In this document: positions 50,875 to 61,033 of the stretch, one piece after another
Layout of the letters: every line of letters begins with the position of its first letter
Numbering within the stretch: position 1 is the first letter of the stretch
DNA from: Tritrichomonas musculus
Lineage: Eukaryota > Parabasalia > Tritrichomonadida > Tritrichomonadidae
Length of the DNA: 64,000 nucleotides
NCBI GenBank assembly: GCA_039105265.1
Contig: JAPFFF010000012.1
Coordinates: 3,038,001 to 3,102,000 of the forward strand
Reading direction: 5' to 3'
The notes under the pieces: model-generated
The model's database searches: none
Seen by the model: the letters and a program-made list of their open reading frames with translations, nothing else
Told to the model about the DNA's origin: nothing
Position numbers and translations under genes: made by a program

Positions 50875-52349
50875 TAATTCAATGCTAGGATATGTGATAT
50901 GAAAAATTTATAATTAAGAGCATTTTAGTCTGAAAATAATCCATTTCCTAATTATATTAATATATAATATTTTATATTATCTTATAATTCTATTATGGAA
51001 ATAAATATTCATAATTTAATGTACAAAATAAATTCGTTTTTATTTATTTGAGGAGAACGGCGGAAACTTCAACGGTTTTGTTCGTTATTTGAAAAAAGGC
51101 CATTTTTTATGCTTTACCATAAGATAATTCCGAAAAAATGTATATAATATTAAAGTTAAAATTTAAACACATATAATATTTCAATCAACTTCATTTCTTG
51201 GAATCAACCAATATTTAATTGAAATATTTACATTAAAATTGAGAACTTATCGTCATTTTCATATTGAAAATTAAAAGCTTCAATAGCAAAAAATTGACGG
51301 ACCAAATCTATAAGAGAAGGATATATAATATACATGATAGATTTATAAAGGTAAATATAAAATAATTTCTAATTTTTATACGTAACGATTTTTTGTATTT
51401 TTATTTTTTTATTATAACCCAAATTATTCAATTTTTCCACACAATTTATAATGGTTCAAAATGGTAGACTGATAACTGTTTTATATTGGCGATAACCGAT
51501 TTTTAAAATGACCAATGATTTTTGAATGATGCTCGTTATTTTTTTTAAACGATTAATAAAATTTAAATACGTTTTTTCATCCGACGATTTCAAATTTTCT
51601 CTGGTAAAAGATAAAGAAATGTCGATTTTAATCTTTATATTGCCATCAAATAATGATGAATTACATATTGGGAAAATGTAAAGTGTGCTACTTTTCTTAG
51701 AAAACGATATTTATTATATTTTTTAATATAATCTTTTAAAAACCGATTAAAGCATAACTCAATTACCGAAGTATTCGAATATTTACTGTATTATTTGAGG
51801 ATAAAAACAAATTGATAAATAGAGGGTGTAACGATTAGGCTTGTTATATCTCGATAATCGATATCAATTATCAGTACGTTTTTTGATATTGATAACAAGA
51901 TTATTAACTTGATAATCGATCTCGATATCAAATATCGAGAAAAATTTTGATATCAAGAAAAAAATTTTAGAAAGTATTCAAATTTTTGAGAAAAAAATTG
52001 TATTATAATATTTAATTTTTTTCAATGTAATTCATATATTATCTATAATAAAGTAAAATAATATATTTTTCGATATATACATGATATAATATATTAGTAT
52101 TGAATCGATTTGTTTTATACTCATGGGTTTTTCAAAGAAAATATTTTCATTTGAAAAAAAAAAAAACATCAATATAAAAAAAGTCTGGTGTCAGAATCAA
52201 AGCTGTCTACTTATTATATGATTTTTTTTAAAAATATCATATATATTTATATAAATTTTGTTTAGTTAGTCAATGATTTAATTCTTTAAATGTAATAATT
52301 AGTTGTATTCGATATTTATTGTGTGAATTCTTTTTTTTTTTTTTTTCTT
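50875..52349. other. AT-rich intergenic region with palindrome cluster
   Basis: 1.5 kb without a gene. At about 51850-51965 the sequence is packed with interleaved palindromes of the type ATCGAT, GATATC and TCGATATC, able to form several alternative hairpins. From about 52004 it is the 3' flank of the ankyrin locus, duplicated at 46281. Confidence 0.5.
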
Positions 52350-55171
52350 TTATTTTACTTTATTTGGTCCTTCTGAAAGAAGCTCTACAATTTCTTGATG
52401 ATTGTTTTCTCTTGCATAATCAATGGCAGCTCTGTAAAATTATCTTTCAAAAATACCATAAAAATTTTATTTTTTCAATATCATGAAAAAAAGATAGACG
52501 TGAATATTATTAATGTTCTTGATTTGTAATGTCTTTCAAATTGATATCAATATCTTTATGTCTTACTAATATTTCAACTATTTCTTTATTACCATTTATT
52601 ACAGCAAGAATCAAAGTTGTATTATTAAATGTTCCCCTCAAATTCCAGAAAAAATCATATTTTTCAATTCCATGAAAAAACTTGGCTTTGAATATAATGA
52701 ATGTTTTTGATTTATAATACCTTTCATGTTGATATCAATATCCTTTTGTCTTATTAATATTTCAACGATTTCTTTATAACCCTTTAATGTTGCATAAGTC
52801 AAAGCTGTCCAATTAAATATTCGACTTAAATTCCAGAAATATTTTAATTTCTCAATTTCATGAAAAAACTTAGATTTGAATATCATGAATGTTTTTGATT
52901 TATAATGTCTGTCATGTTAATATCGGTATTTTCTTGTCTTATTAATAGTTCAACAATTTCTTTATAACCATTTATTGCAGCAAGAATCAAAGCTGTCATA
53001 TTAAATGCTAGGTTAAAATTCCAGAAATATTTCAATTGCTCGATTTCATGAAAAAACTTAGATTTGAATATAATGAATGTTTTTGATTTATAATGTCTGT
53101 CATATTAATATTGATATCTTCTTGCCTTATTAATAGTTCAACGATTTATTTATAACCATTTATTGCAGCAAGAATCAAAGCTGTCATATTAAATGTCCGA
53201 CTCAAATTCCAGAAATATTTAAATTTTTCAATTTCATGAAAAAACTTAGATTTGAATATCATGAATGTTTTTGATTTAAAATGTCTTTCATGTTGATATC
53301 AATATCTTCTTGTCTTATTAATATTTCAACAATTTCTAAATGCCCTTCACTTACTACATAAATCAAAGCTGTCATATTAAATGCTAGGCTTGAATTCCAG
53401 AAATATTTCAATTGCTCAATATCATGAAAAAAGTTAGATTTGAATTTTATGCATATTTATGATTTGTAATGCCTTTCGTGTTGATATCAATATCTTTGTG
53501 ATTTATTAATACTTTAACAATTTCTCTACTGCCATTAATTGCTGCACAAATCAAAGCTGTCAAATTAAATATACTACTTAAATTCCATAAATATTTCAAT
53601 TTTTAAATATAATAAATCAAGTTAGATGTGAATTTTATGAATATTTTTAATTCATAATGCTTTTTATGTTGATATCGATATCTTTTTGTCTTATTAATAT
53701 TTCAATTATTTCTTGTTTAACATTCATTATAGCATTAATCAAAGCTGTTCGATTAAAATATTTGGGTTAAATTCCAGAAATATTCATATTTTTCAATATA
53801 ATGAAAAAAAAGTTAGATTCGAATTTTATGAAATGCTTATGATTCATAATGTCTGTCATGTTAATATCGATATTTTCTTGTCTTATTAATAGTTCAACAA
53901 TTTCTTTATAACCATTTATTGCAGCAAGAATCAAAGCTGTCATATTAAATATTCGACTCAAATTCCAGAAATATTTATAATTTTTCAATTTTATGAAAAA
54001 ACTTAGATTTGAATATCATGAATGTTTTTGATTTATAATATCTTTCATGTTGATATCAATATCTTTTTGCCTTATTAATAGTTCAACTATTTCCTTGTAG
54101 CCTCCTGATGCAGCTAAAATCAATGCTGTCTTATAAACTGTTCAACTTAAATTCCAGAAATATTTATATTTTTCAATATCATGAAAACAATTAAATTTGA
54201 ATATCATGAATGTTTTTGTTTTATAATGGAATTTAAATAATTAATGTTTTAATTCTTCCATTTATATCGATGTTCATTTCCGATAAATAAAGTTTCACAA
54301 GTGTGTAATAACCAAATTCGCATAAATAAAGAAACATGTTTTTGTATTTCATGTTTGAATGGAAAATACAATAATTGTAAAATTCTGCTGCATATGCATA
54401 AAGATTCTCATCATATTTGTTTTCAATGTCATTTTGTAAATCTTCTTCTTTCATTAAGTAATCAATGATGTACTTTGAAACATTGTTGTGATGACATTTA
54501 ATCGATTCTTTAAGAATTTTTTCATAATCTTTTCCTGGTGTTGAAACATGATTGTCTTCAAGATATTTGATCAGTTCCTCATTACAACTATGAATCGCAT
54601 AAAGCCACATGTTTGATGTCAGCTCAACTTCAAAATTAAATCGCATGTACCGAATGATCTCAATAGAACCATAAAATGATGCATATTCAATCAAACTAAT
54701 GGATTTGTTAACAAACAAAGATTTATTCGTTTCAAAAATTGATTTTTCAATATAACTATCTGGTGATATATTATTTCGGTTAACATAAATACCAAATTCT
54801 TTCACTTGGTTCGTTCGAATTAGTTCACTTAAAAAGTTGTCATTTTCTCCTTTATTCCTTTTATTATAAAATTCGTCTGAAAATTCATTACTGGTCTTCT
54901 CAATAAATTCTTTATCGCCTAGTTTTAAATTTGATTCTTCATACTTTTCAATGAATTCTTTTGTGAGAAACGGTTTGATTTCTGGCTCAAAATATTCACA
55001 ATATTTGAATATAGTAAATTCTTTGCTCGTTATTCTAAAAACAATGTATTCATCAATGATGATTACTTTCTCATTAAAAAGAAATAGAAGGATTCTCTTG
55101 CTGCCTTTGAATATTTCAAATATTTCTGAATTTGAAAATGTTTGTTGGAGAGATTGTTTGAATTGTCTCAA
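52350..55171 (-). pseudogene. DUF3447-ankyrin locus with frame-breaking repeat units
   Basis: The 5' part (55171 to 54233) is an open 312-aa DUF3447-type head (FETNKSLFVNKSISLIEYAS, ESIKCHHNNVSKYIIDYL) ending shortly after NIDINGR. Downstream lie nine ankyrin-coding segments (for example TALILAAINGYKEIVELLIR QENIDINMTD) and a terminal ankyrin unit RAAIDYARENNHQEIVELLS that stops at 52350. Each ankyrin segment is separated from the next by about 89 bp that changes the frame and contains stops, so no continuous protein can be read. The ankyrin parts themselves are nearly all open (one TAA in the sixth). Either this is a pseudogene or the spacers are removed from the RNA; they lack GT...AG ends, which favours a pseudogene. 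Called broken with reservation. Confidence 0.6.
52535..54232 (-). repeat. Array of nine ~188-bp ankyrin+spacer units
   Basis: Anchoring on TCAAAGCTGT (plus strand), units lie at 52611, 52799, 52987, 53175, 53363, 53551, 53739, 53931 and 54120: six spacings of exactly 188, then 192 and 189. Each unit holds one 33-codon ankyrin repeat and a spacer with AAATATTTCTGGAATTT near its 3' end (minus strand). Units differ at many positions yet keep their length. Confidence 0.85.
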
Positions 55172-55354
55172 TATTTGCTCAACTTTGGAAATAAAATTCG
55201 GAACACGCTGATGATTGTTTCTGTTGATTAATTCTAAACAAAACTACAGATCATCTCTTGATTATATTTATCAAATTAAATAAAAAAGTGTAAAAAAATA
55301 ACATATCACTTTTTATTAAATGTCGCTTTTATTATGAAAACCATTTAATTGAAA

Positions 55355-57190
55355 TTAATCTTTAACTTCAACTACATCACCATGCGTAATTCCACTTTCG
55401 TTGAATGAATCAACGCGCACGTAATAATGAGCACCTGCAACAAGTGCTCGAATTTCCTGCTTGTTTTTACCAAAAACTCGATACTCGTGGTACAACTTAT
55501 CTGGACTGTTTCCCCACAAAATTTCGAAGCCGGTAGCATTCTTGCAGTTCCACTCAACGTTCATGCTCAACGGATCAGTTCGCAAAACTTTCAAATTTTC
55601 AACTTTTGGTGGTTTTTGACCGTTTTCGTCTTTTCCAAAGACTCTCAATCCTGAAACACATGCATTTTGACCGTAAGGCAACTCAAAGACAGTTAATTTC
55701 ACGTATCTCATCTTCGTCCCTTCTTCAATGACAACCAAATCGTGAGGAAGATTTGTTTGCGCCTTTGACTTGTCTGAAATGACGAACCATTCTTTGCCAT
55801 CAAGGCTGCCTTCAAGAATCCATCGTGTGTAGAATGTTCTATCGTCGAGGTATCGGCCATGGTTTGGAAAGTCGCTGAAAAGAACGGCTCCTTCTGGCAG
55901 GACTGGCTTGTCAACATCGTCTGCAAAATTGACTTGAATAGCGTTAACGGTTAGAACTTTTTGAAGGTCAATTTTTAACCATTCATTGGTAGGCGATTTG
56001 GCCTTCCACCATGTTCGGACATTTTCATCAACTGAATTTGTGGCACTTTTTTCTTCACTGGAGGCGGTTGCAACTTTTTGATAGGAAAGGAGCATCCATT
56101 CTGGTTCTTCCCAAATGTTTCGATTTTTATTGGATTCTACTTTGATCGGCCAATCACCATATCGTTGGTTACAGAAAAGTTCATCATCTTGGTCAAATCC
56201 ACAAGGCCAAATTCCAACTCTTCTTTCCATGTCATGGTTAATGGAAATTCGCATTGTTGACGTGTGCCACCAGTTTCCTTGCATGTCTTCTAATGTTGAA
56301 CCATGTCCAGCTCCAGGACAAAAGCCGCCTGGAGAATATGAAAATGGATTATTCTGAGCTAGATGAAATGGACCCAACGGTTTATCACTGATGTAAACAC
56401 CATCCAAATAAACGTTATTTTCGGCGGCTGGAGCTGCATATTGTAAATAATATTTACCATGATATTTTGTCATCCAGGCTCCCTCAATAAATGGATTATC
56501 AGATAGAAGACCTCGAAAAATTTGAGCTTTCTCAGGTGGTAATTTGTCTAATATTTTATTTACATCAGTAATATCTTCTGGTTTGCATTTCAAAATTTCT
56601 GATGCTTCAAGCTTAACTATATTTACAGCGCCAGGATCTACACCTTTTGAATAGTGATCTTCACCTTTTCTTTCGTATCCATACTCGTTCTGATGATTAG
56701 TAATTAATGGAACAGGTTCACCAATTTTTTTCATTGTTTCTGGTTCAAGTTCGACTCCATAAATAGGTGTTATGTTTGAGCAGCCCCAATAAAAATATAA
56801 TCTGCCGTCATCATCTACAAATAAATTTGGATCCCAGAAATCAAAAGTTCCTGGTATACGCTCAAAAACTCCACTTTCTGGATCTTTTGTACGATAAAAA
56901 TCGCAAATTTCATTTCGACGGGATGCACTAAAATAAAGATAATCTCCAACAACTCTAACGTCAGGTGCATAATCATAAAATGGAAGGTCGCCAATTGGAA
57001 ACATAGTCCAATTAACAAGATCATTACTGACTAAAAATCCTTTGGTCATACTTGGGAAAAGATAATATTTATCTTTGAATCTCACTAATGAAGGATCGGC
57101 TGCTTCACGATTCAAAGAAAATTTGTCACCAAATCCATTATATTGATATCTGTAATTAAAATTAATTGGATTGCAGTAATATTTACTCAT
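55355..57190 (-). CDS. GH43-type glycosidase with F5/8-type C and FN3 domains
   Basis: A 611-aa protein with three modules. Residues 1 to about 345 form a five-bladed beta-propeller glycoside hydrolase of family 43: ADPSLVRFKDKYYL (31-44, Asp32 as candidate base), FDFWDPNLFVDDDGRLYFYW (117-135, Asp120) and FIEGAWMTKYHGKYYL (234-249, Glu236 as candidate acid). Such enzymes cleave xylosides or arabinosides from plant polysaccharides. About 370-519 is a discoidin (F5/8 C, CBM32-like) domain (SATNSVDENVRTWWKAKSP, LKIDLQKVLTVNAIQVNF), and 528-608 an FN3-like domain. There is no signal peptide, so it would act inside the cell, perhaps on oligosaccharides in food vacuoles. The architecture and higher G+C content are bacterial in type (gut Firmicutes or Bacteroidetes), implying lateral transfer. 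Coding-strand TCACT lies about 22 bases before the start, so it may have acquired a host initiator. The frame is intact. Confidence 0.9.
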   Translation of the reverse strand: MSKYYCNPINFNYRYQYNGFGDKFSLNREAADPSLVRFKDKYYLFPSMTKGFLVSNDLVNWTMFPIGDLPFYDYAPDVRVVGDYLYFSASRRNEICDFYRTKDPESGVFERIPGTFDFWDPNLFVDDDGRLYFYWGCSNITPIYGVELEPETMKKIGEPVPLITNHQNEYGYERKGEDHYSKGVDPGAVNIVKLEASEILKCKPEDITDVNKILDKLPPEKAQIFRGLLSDNPFIEGAWMTKYHGKYYLQYAAPAAENNVYLDGVYISDKPLGPFHLAQNNPFSYSPGGFCPGAGHGSTLEDMQGNWWHTSTMRISINHDMERRVGIWPCGFDQDDELFCNQRYGDWPIKVESNKNRNIWEEPEWMLLSYQKVATASSEEKSATNSVDENVRTWWKAKSPTNEWLKIDLQKVLTVNAIQVNFADDVDKPVLPEGAVLFSDFPNHGRYLDDRTFYTRWILEGSLDGKEWFVISDKSKAQTNLPHDLVVIEEGTKMRYVKLTVFELPYGQNACVSGLRVFGKDENGQKPPKVENLKVLRTDPLSMNVEWNCKNATGFEILWGNSPDKLYHEYRVFGKNKQEIRALVAGAHYYVRVDSFNESGITHGDVVEVKD

Positions 57191-58181
57191 TTGTCAATAA
57201 AAGTATAAAAGTGAAGAGTAATTAGAAAAAGTGGTATCGTATTAACTTTTTGTTTAGCTTCACAATCTTTGAAAATAATACATTTCAAAAAGTTTCAACT
57301 ATCCTATTTATTCAATTTTTATATTGAAAATATATTGATGAATGAAAAACTAATACTTTTATTTTATGATTTTTCTGATTTTTTACAATTTAAATTTAAT
57401 GGAAAAAAGTAATTTTTACCTGGATATTGAAATATCTTGGAGAGAAGTCAACGAAGATTTTGTAAAATTATCTGGAGCATTTTTACACCCTCAAAAAGAG
57501 TATTTCCAGATTTTTTCTTTTTATCTTGCAAAAATAAAAAATTAGAAAAAAATTCATTTAAATATAGTAATTTTTGGCGTTTTAATTGTTAAATTCATTA
57601 TTTAGTTTCTTATTAATTGGAATAATAAAAAAATATGAAAAATATGAAATATATTAGATGAATTAGAAACATGCTTTGTTTATAATTCATTTGTCCCAAT
57701 AAAAAGGTGTGAAGAAAAAAATAGAAGAGTAAATTTTTATTTATACAATTTATTTGAACGAGGGCTTTTTCTTTAATTTTAAAATAACTGAATGGGAAAA
57801 TAATTGAAAATAAAATACAATTTCTTTAAATAATGATTTCAGATAATGAAAGATTAAAACATTTATTTAATAGTTTTATTTATAAAAGGTAATTACACTT
57901 TGATGTATATGATAATTTCCATGCATATTTAATTATAATTAATTACTTTATATTTAGCAAATTTTATCAAATAAATTTTAAAATTCTATCTAGGAATTTT
58001 CAAGATATTTTAATTTATAATTTTTGAGAGGTTTACAATTTGATTAAATTGAAAATAATAATGACTATAAATAATGATAAATAAGTTGATAAAATAAAAT
58101 AAAATAAAATAATAACAGATAATAAATTAAAATTTCATTTTTCTTTTTATCTATATATAAATAGATAAAAAAATGTAAAAT

Positions 58182-58252
58182 ATTCAATTTTGAGACTTTG
58201 CACTTGGGAATTCAATTTTGAGACATTGCACTTGGGAATTCAATTTTGAATC
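58182..58252 (+). repeat. 28-bp tandem repeat, 2.5 copies
   Basis: Unit ATTCAATTTTGAGACTTTGC plus ACTTGGGA, repeated with one change, followed by a partial third copy. Confidence 0.8.
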
Positions 58253-59416
58253 ATTAAATATTCATGCTTTGAAATTTTGAAAGGAAAAAAAAACATTCAA
58301 TTTTGATATAAATTCTTTTATTGACCTATAACAGCTTTTGTATTCACCATAAATTTTGTGTTCTTTATATCTCGAAAATTCCTAGATAAAAATTAAAATA
58401 ATCTTTTTATTTATATGCAATTTATAAATAAATATAAATATATCCAATTATAAAATAGTCTACAATATATTTTTTAAGAAAAATAGTTTTTTTTATTCCA
58501 ATACAAATAAAATATAAATATATAGCTTCACAAAAGTTAATTATTTAATTTGCTTTATTTATTACAAGTGAATTTATTTTATTAATAAAATTTTAAAGTA
58601 TCAAAACAAAAAAATAATAACTCCTCATATTTTCTCATATTTTTTTGAAAATTGGTAAATCAATTATTCATAGGTATTATGCTCCAAAATTTAGTAATCA
58701 AATATGTCTCTAGGCAAATAATAATTTTATTATTTTTGAAGTAAAAATATTCCATATTCATCAACTTTTCTCAGAAAAAAAATTGAATTAAAAAGAGTGT
58801 AATTACCTTTTATTTATACATGATGACCAGCGAAAAATAACATTATAAAGCACAATATATTTATTTTGTTTACATAAAAATTGATTTTTAAGCATATGAA
58901 CAATTCATTAAAAAATGATAGAGCTAAATTACAATTTATAAAGTTGAAATTGAATTTTTTGTGTATAATACATTTTCTACATTTAAATTTATATCTAAAA
59001 TGTCAAAGATCAAATTAGTAAAGAAGAAAGATTAGATTATTTTATCACAAAAATTTTGAATAGAATTTTGGATACAACATTTATATACATATTAAATTAA
59101 ATTTTAAATCGATTTAAACTCGAAAAATACATATTACTAGTTTTTATGAGGAAATCTATTTTAGAAATTAATAAAGAAATAAAATTATTTTGTAAAATGT
59201 TTATCAAATAACTTCAGAAATTTTAAACTTTTTCTTTAAATTTATTCAAAAAATTTTATTATTTTTATCAAAATTTTGAATTAATTCAAAATTGTTAGAC
59301 ATCTCCTTTTTATCTTCAGTAATCAATTGAATTTTAATTTTAAGTTCAAAATTGAGAGATAATATATTCAATTATATATGATAATGAAATTAATCAAGGA
59401 TAAATAATATTTCAGT

Positions 59417-59423
59417 TCATTTT
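59417..59423 (+). promoter_or_regulatory. Initiator of the metacaspase gene
   Basis: TCATTTT fits the trichomonad initiator; its A lies 17 bases before the ATG. Confidence 0.55.
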
Positions 59424-59435
59424 ATTTAAAACCCA

Positions 59436-60383
59436 ATGGGACAAGCTTGCAGCTCAACTGATAACAATCAAACAAAGAAAGGAGTTTGCTCTAAAACAGA
59501 TCAATATAAAGATCAAGCCAAAACAATAGCAAAGAAAGTTTTCACATCAATTCTTTCTAAACTTGGATTAAACTTCACACCACAAGAATGGGATAATGCA
59601 CACAACACAGGTTCTATCGATACCCAACAACAGGCTGTTGAAGAAGTTGCATCTGATCAGCCACTCGGATGCGATCTCAAGAAGATGAGCACATTACCAA
59701 CTGACCTTAGAAGATGTGTCTTCATATGTTGCAATACATACACAAGGCCAGACTACTCACTCGGTGTTGGTCCAATGAACGATGCACTTGCAGTTGCCGG
59801 ATACTTCAAACAACTTGGATTCGACCTTTACTTCGCTCACAACCCAACATCTGAAGAATTCTTACGTTATTTCGCACACTTCCTTAAGAACACCAAAGAA
59901 TATCTTGTTGTTTACTACACTGGTCACGGTGGTAGCATTGATGATAAGAACGGCGATGAAACCGATGGAAAAGATGAAGCCCTCGTTTTCGATGATAACT
60001 TCGTTATTGATGATACTCTTGCAGAAACAATTGCTGACAGTGGCAAACCAGATAACAGCATTGTCTGCTTATTCAACGATTGCTGCCACAGTGGTACTAT
60101 CTATGATCTTAAACCAGGAGCCCTCTTCAACGGAAAGCAAATGCCACCTAATATTTATTCTCTTTCTGCAGCAAGAGATTCAGAAACCGCAAAACAAACA
60201 TCGGTTGGCGGAAAAGACCAAGGTATATTCACTTTCTACTTCTTGAAACTCCTTTCACAAGAACCAGGACTTACTCCATTAACAATGGAACCAAAGATCA
60301 ATGGTTACTTGAAGAAATTCGACCAACAATACATGTGCAGCTCAACTACACCAGAAGTTTTAGCCAAACCATGCTTCGCTTAA
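59436..60383 (+). CDS. Metacaspase-like cysteine peptidase (C14) with predicted lipid anchor
   Basis: A 315-aa peptidase of the caspase/metacaspase clan. The p20-like core (about 90-225) has the catalytic His164 in YYTGHGG and Cys217 in NDCCHSG; metacaspases cleave after Arg or Lys and often need calcium. The sequence after the Cys (YSLSAARDSETAKQTSVGG, GIFTFYFLKLL) matches the small-subunit region. The N-terminus MGQACSS fits an N-myristoylation site (Gly2) with an adjacent Cys5 for palmitoylation, predicting membrane attachment; this is inference. There is no prodomain of death-fold type. Codon use is strongly biased (GGA, CTT/CTC, AAC, GAC), as in highly expressed trichomonad genes. Both catalytic residues are present, so it is probably active. 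The initiator lies close upstream. Confidence 0.93.
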   Translation: MGQACSSTDNNQTKKGVCSKTDQYKDQAKTIAKKVFTSILSKLGLNFTPQEWDNAHNTGSIDTQQQAVEEVASDQPLGCDLKKMSTLPTDLRRCVFICCNTYTRPDYSLGVGPMNDALAVAGYFKQLGFDLYFAHNPTSEEFLRYFAHFLKNTKEYLVVYYTGHGGSIDDKNGDETDGKDEALVFDDNFVIDDTLAETIADSGKPDNSIVCLFNDCCHSGTIYDLKPGALFNGKQMPPNIYSLSAARDSETAKQTSVGGKDQGIFTFYFLKLLSQEPGLTPLTMEPKINGYLKKFDQQYMCSSTTPEVLAKPCFA

Positions 60384-60880
60384 GAAAATTAGAGATGATT
60401 TTAATCATGATTTGAAATCAACTTTTTTTAATTAATAATAAATAATTTGTATTTTTTTTATTATTATTAGTAATATCATTTGTAGAGCGAATATTAAAGT
60501 AATTGTATTATTTTACTCGGATTTTTTTTACATATTGCTCTTTTACAAATTCTTTATCAAATAACTAACAATTTTAATTAAATAATTTAATACGACGGAA
60601 ACTATATCCGCGAACTTTTGTAATAAATAATTTGCTTATTGTAAAAATACTGATCAATTTATTGTAAAAAATACAAAAAATACAAAATCACATATTGCTT
60701 TTTGTAAATTTACGGATCAATTTATGGTAAAAGATTCTTAACATTTGAACATATGTGATTTTGCAGCATATTTCATCCGACATCATCTTCTGCTCTCCAT
60801 AGTTGCTGACCAAGAAGTCATTTATGGGCCAAATTCGAGTTTAAACTCGAAGACATTGATAATGATAATTATGAAGCTAA
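60384..60880. other. Intergenic region with possible 5' relic of the next gene
   Basis: Mostly AT-rich. From about 60830 a different frame reads KFEFKLEDIDNDNYEANLEQ before a stop, resembling the acidic N-terminus of BspA-like proteins such as that at 49264. No promoter is evident. Confidence 0.4.
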
Positions 60881-61033
60881 CTTGGAGCAAGGAAAAATAA
60901 AATAAAGAAAAATCAAACCGTCCAGATTCCTGCAAGCATCAAAATCATTGGACCATATTCATTTCAATACACAAAAATTGCGAGCATTTTCATTTCACAT
61001 CACATCACCAAAATTTGTGAGAGTGCCTTTTCA

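Larger units (their letters stand above)
57191..59435. other. AT-rich intergenic region
   Basis: 2.2 kb with no gene; a small tandem repeat at 58182 and an AAATA-type short repeat (about 58095) are the only structures noticed. Confidence 0.55.

Noticed and set aside
52350-54232. Canonical introns between ankyrin segments
   Set aside because: Spacer ends lack GT...AG and the ACTAAC-type trichomonad branch/acceptor motif, so spliceosomal introns are not supported by sequence.
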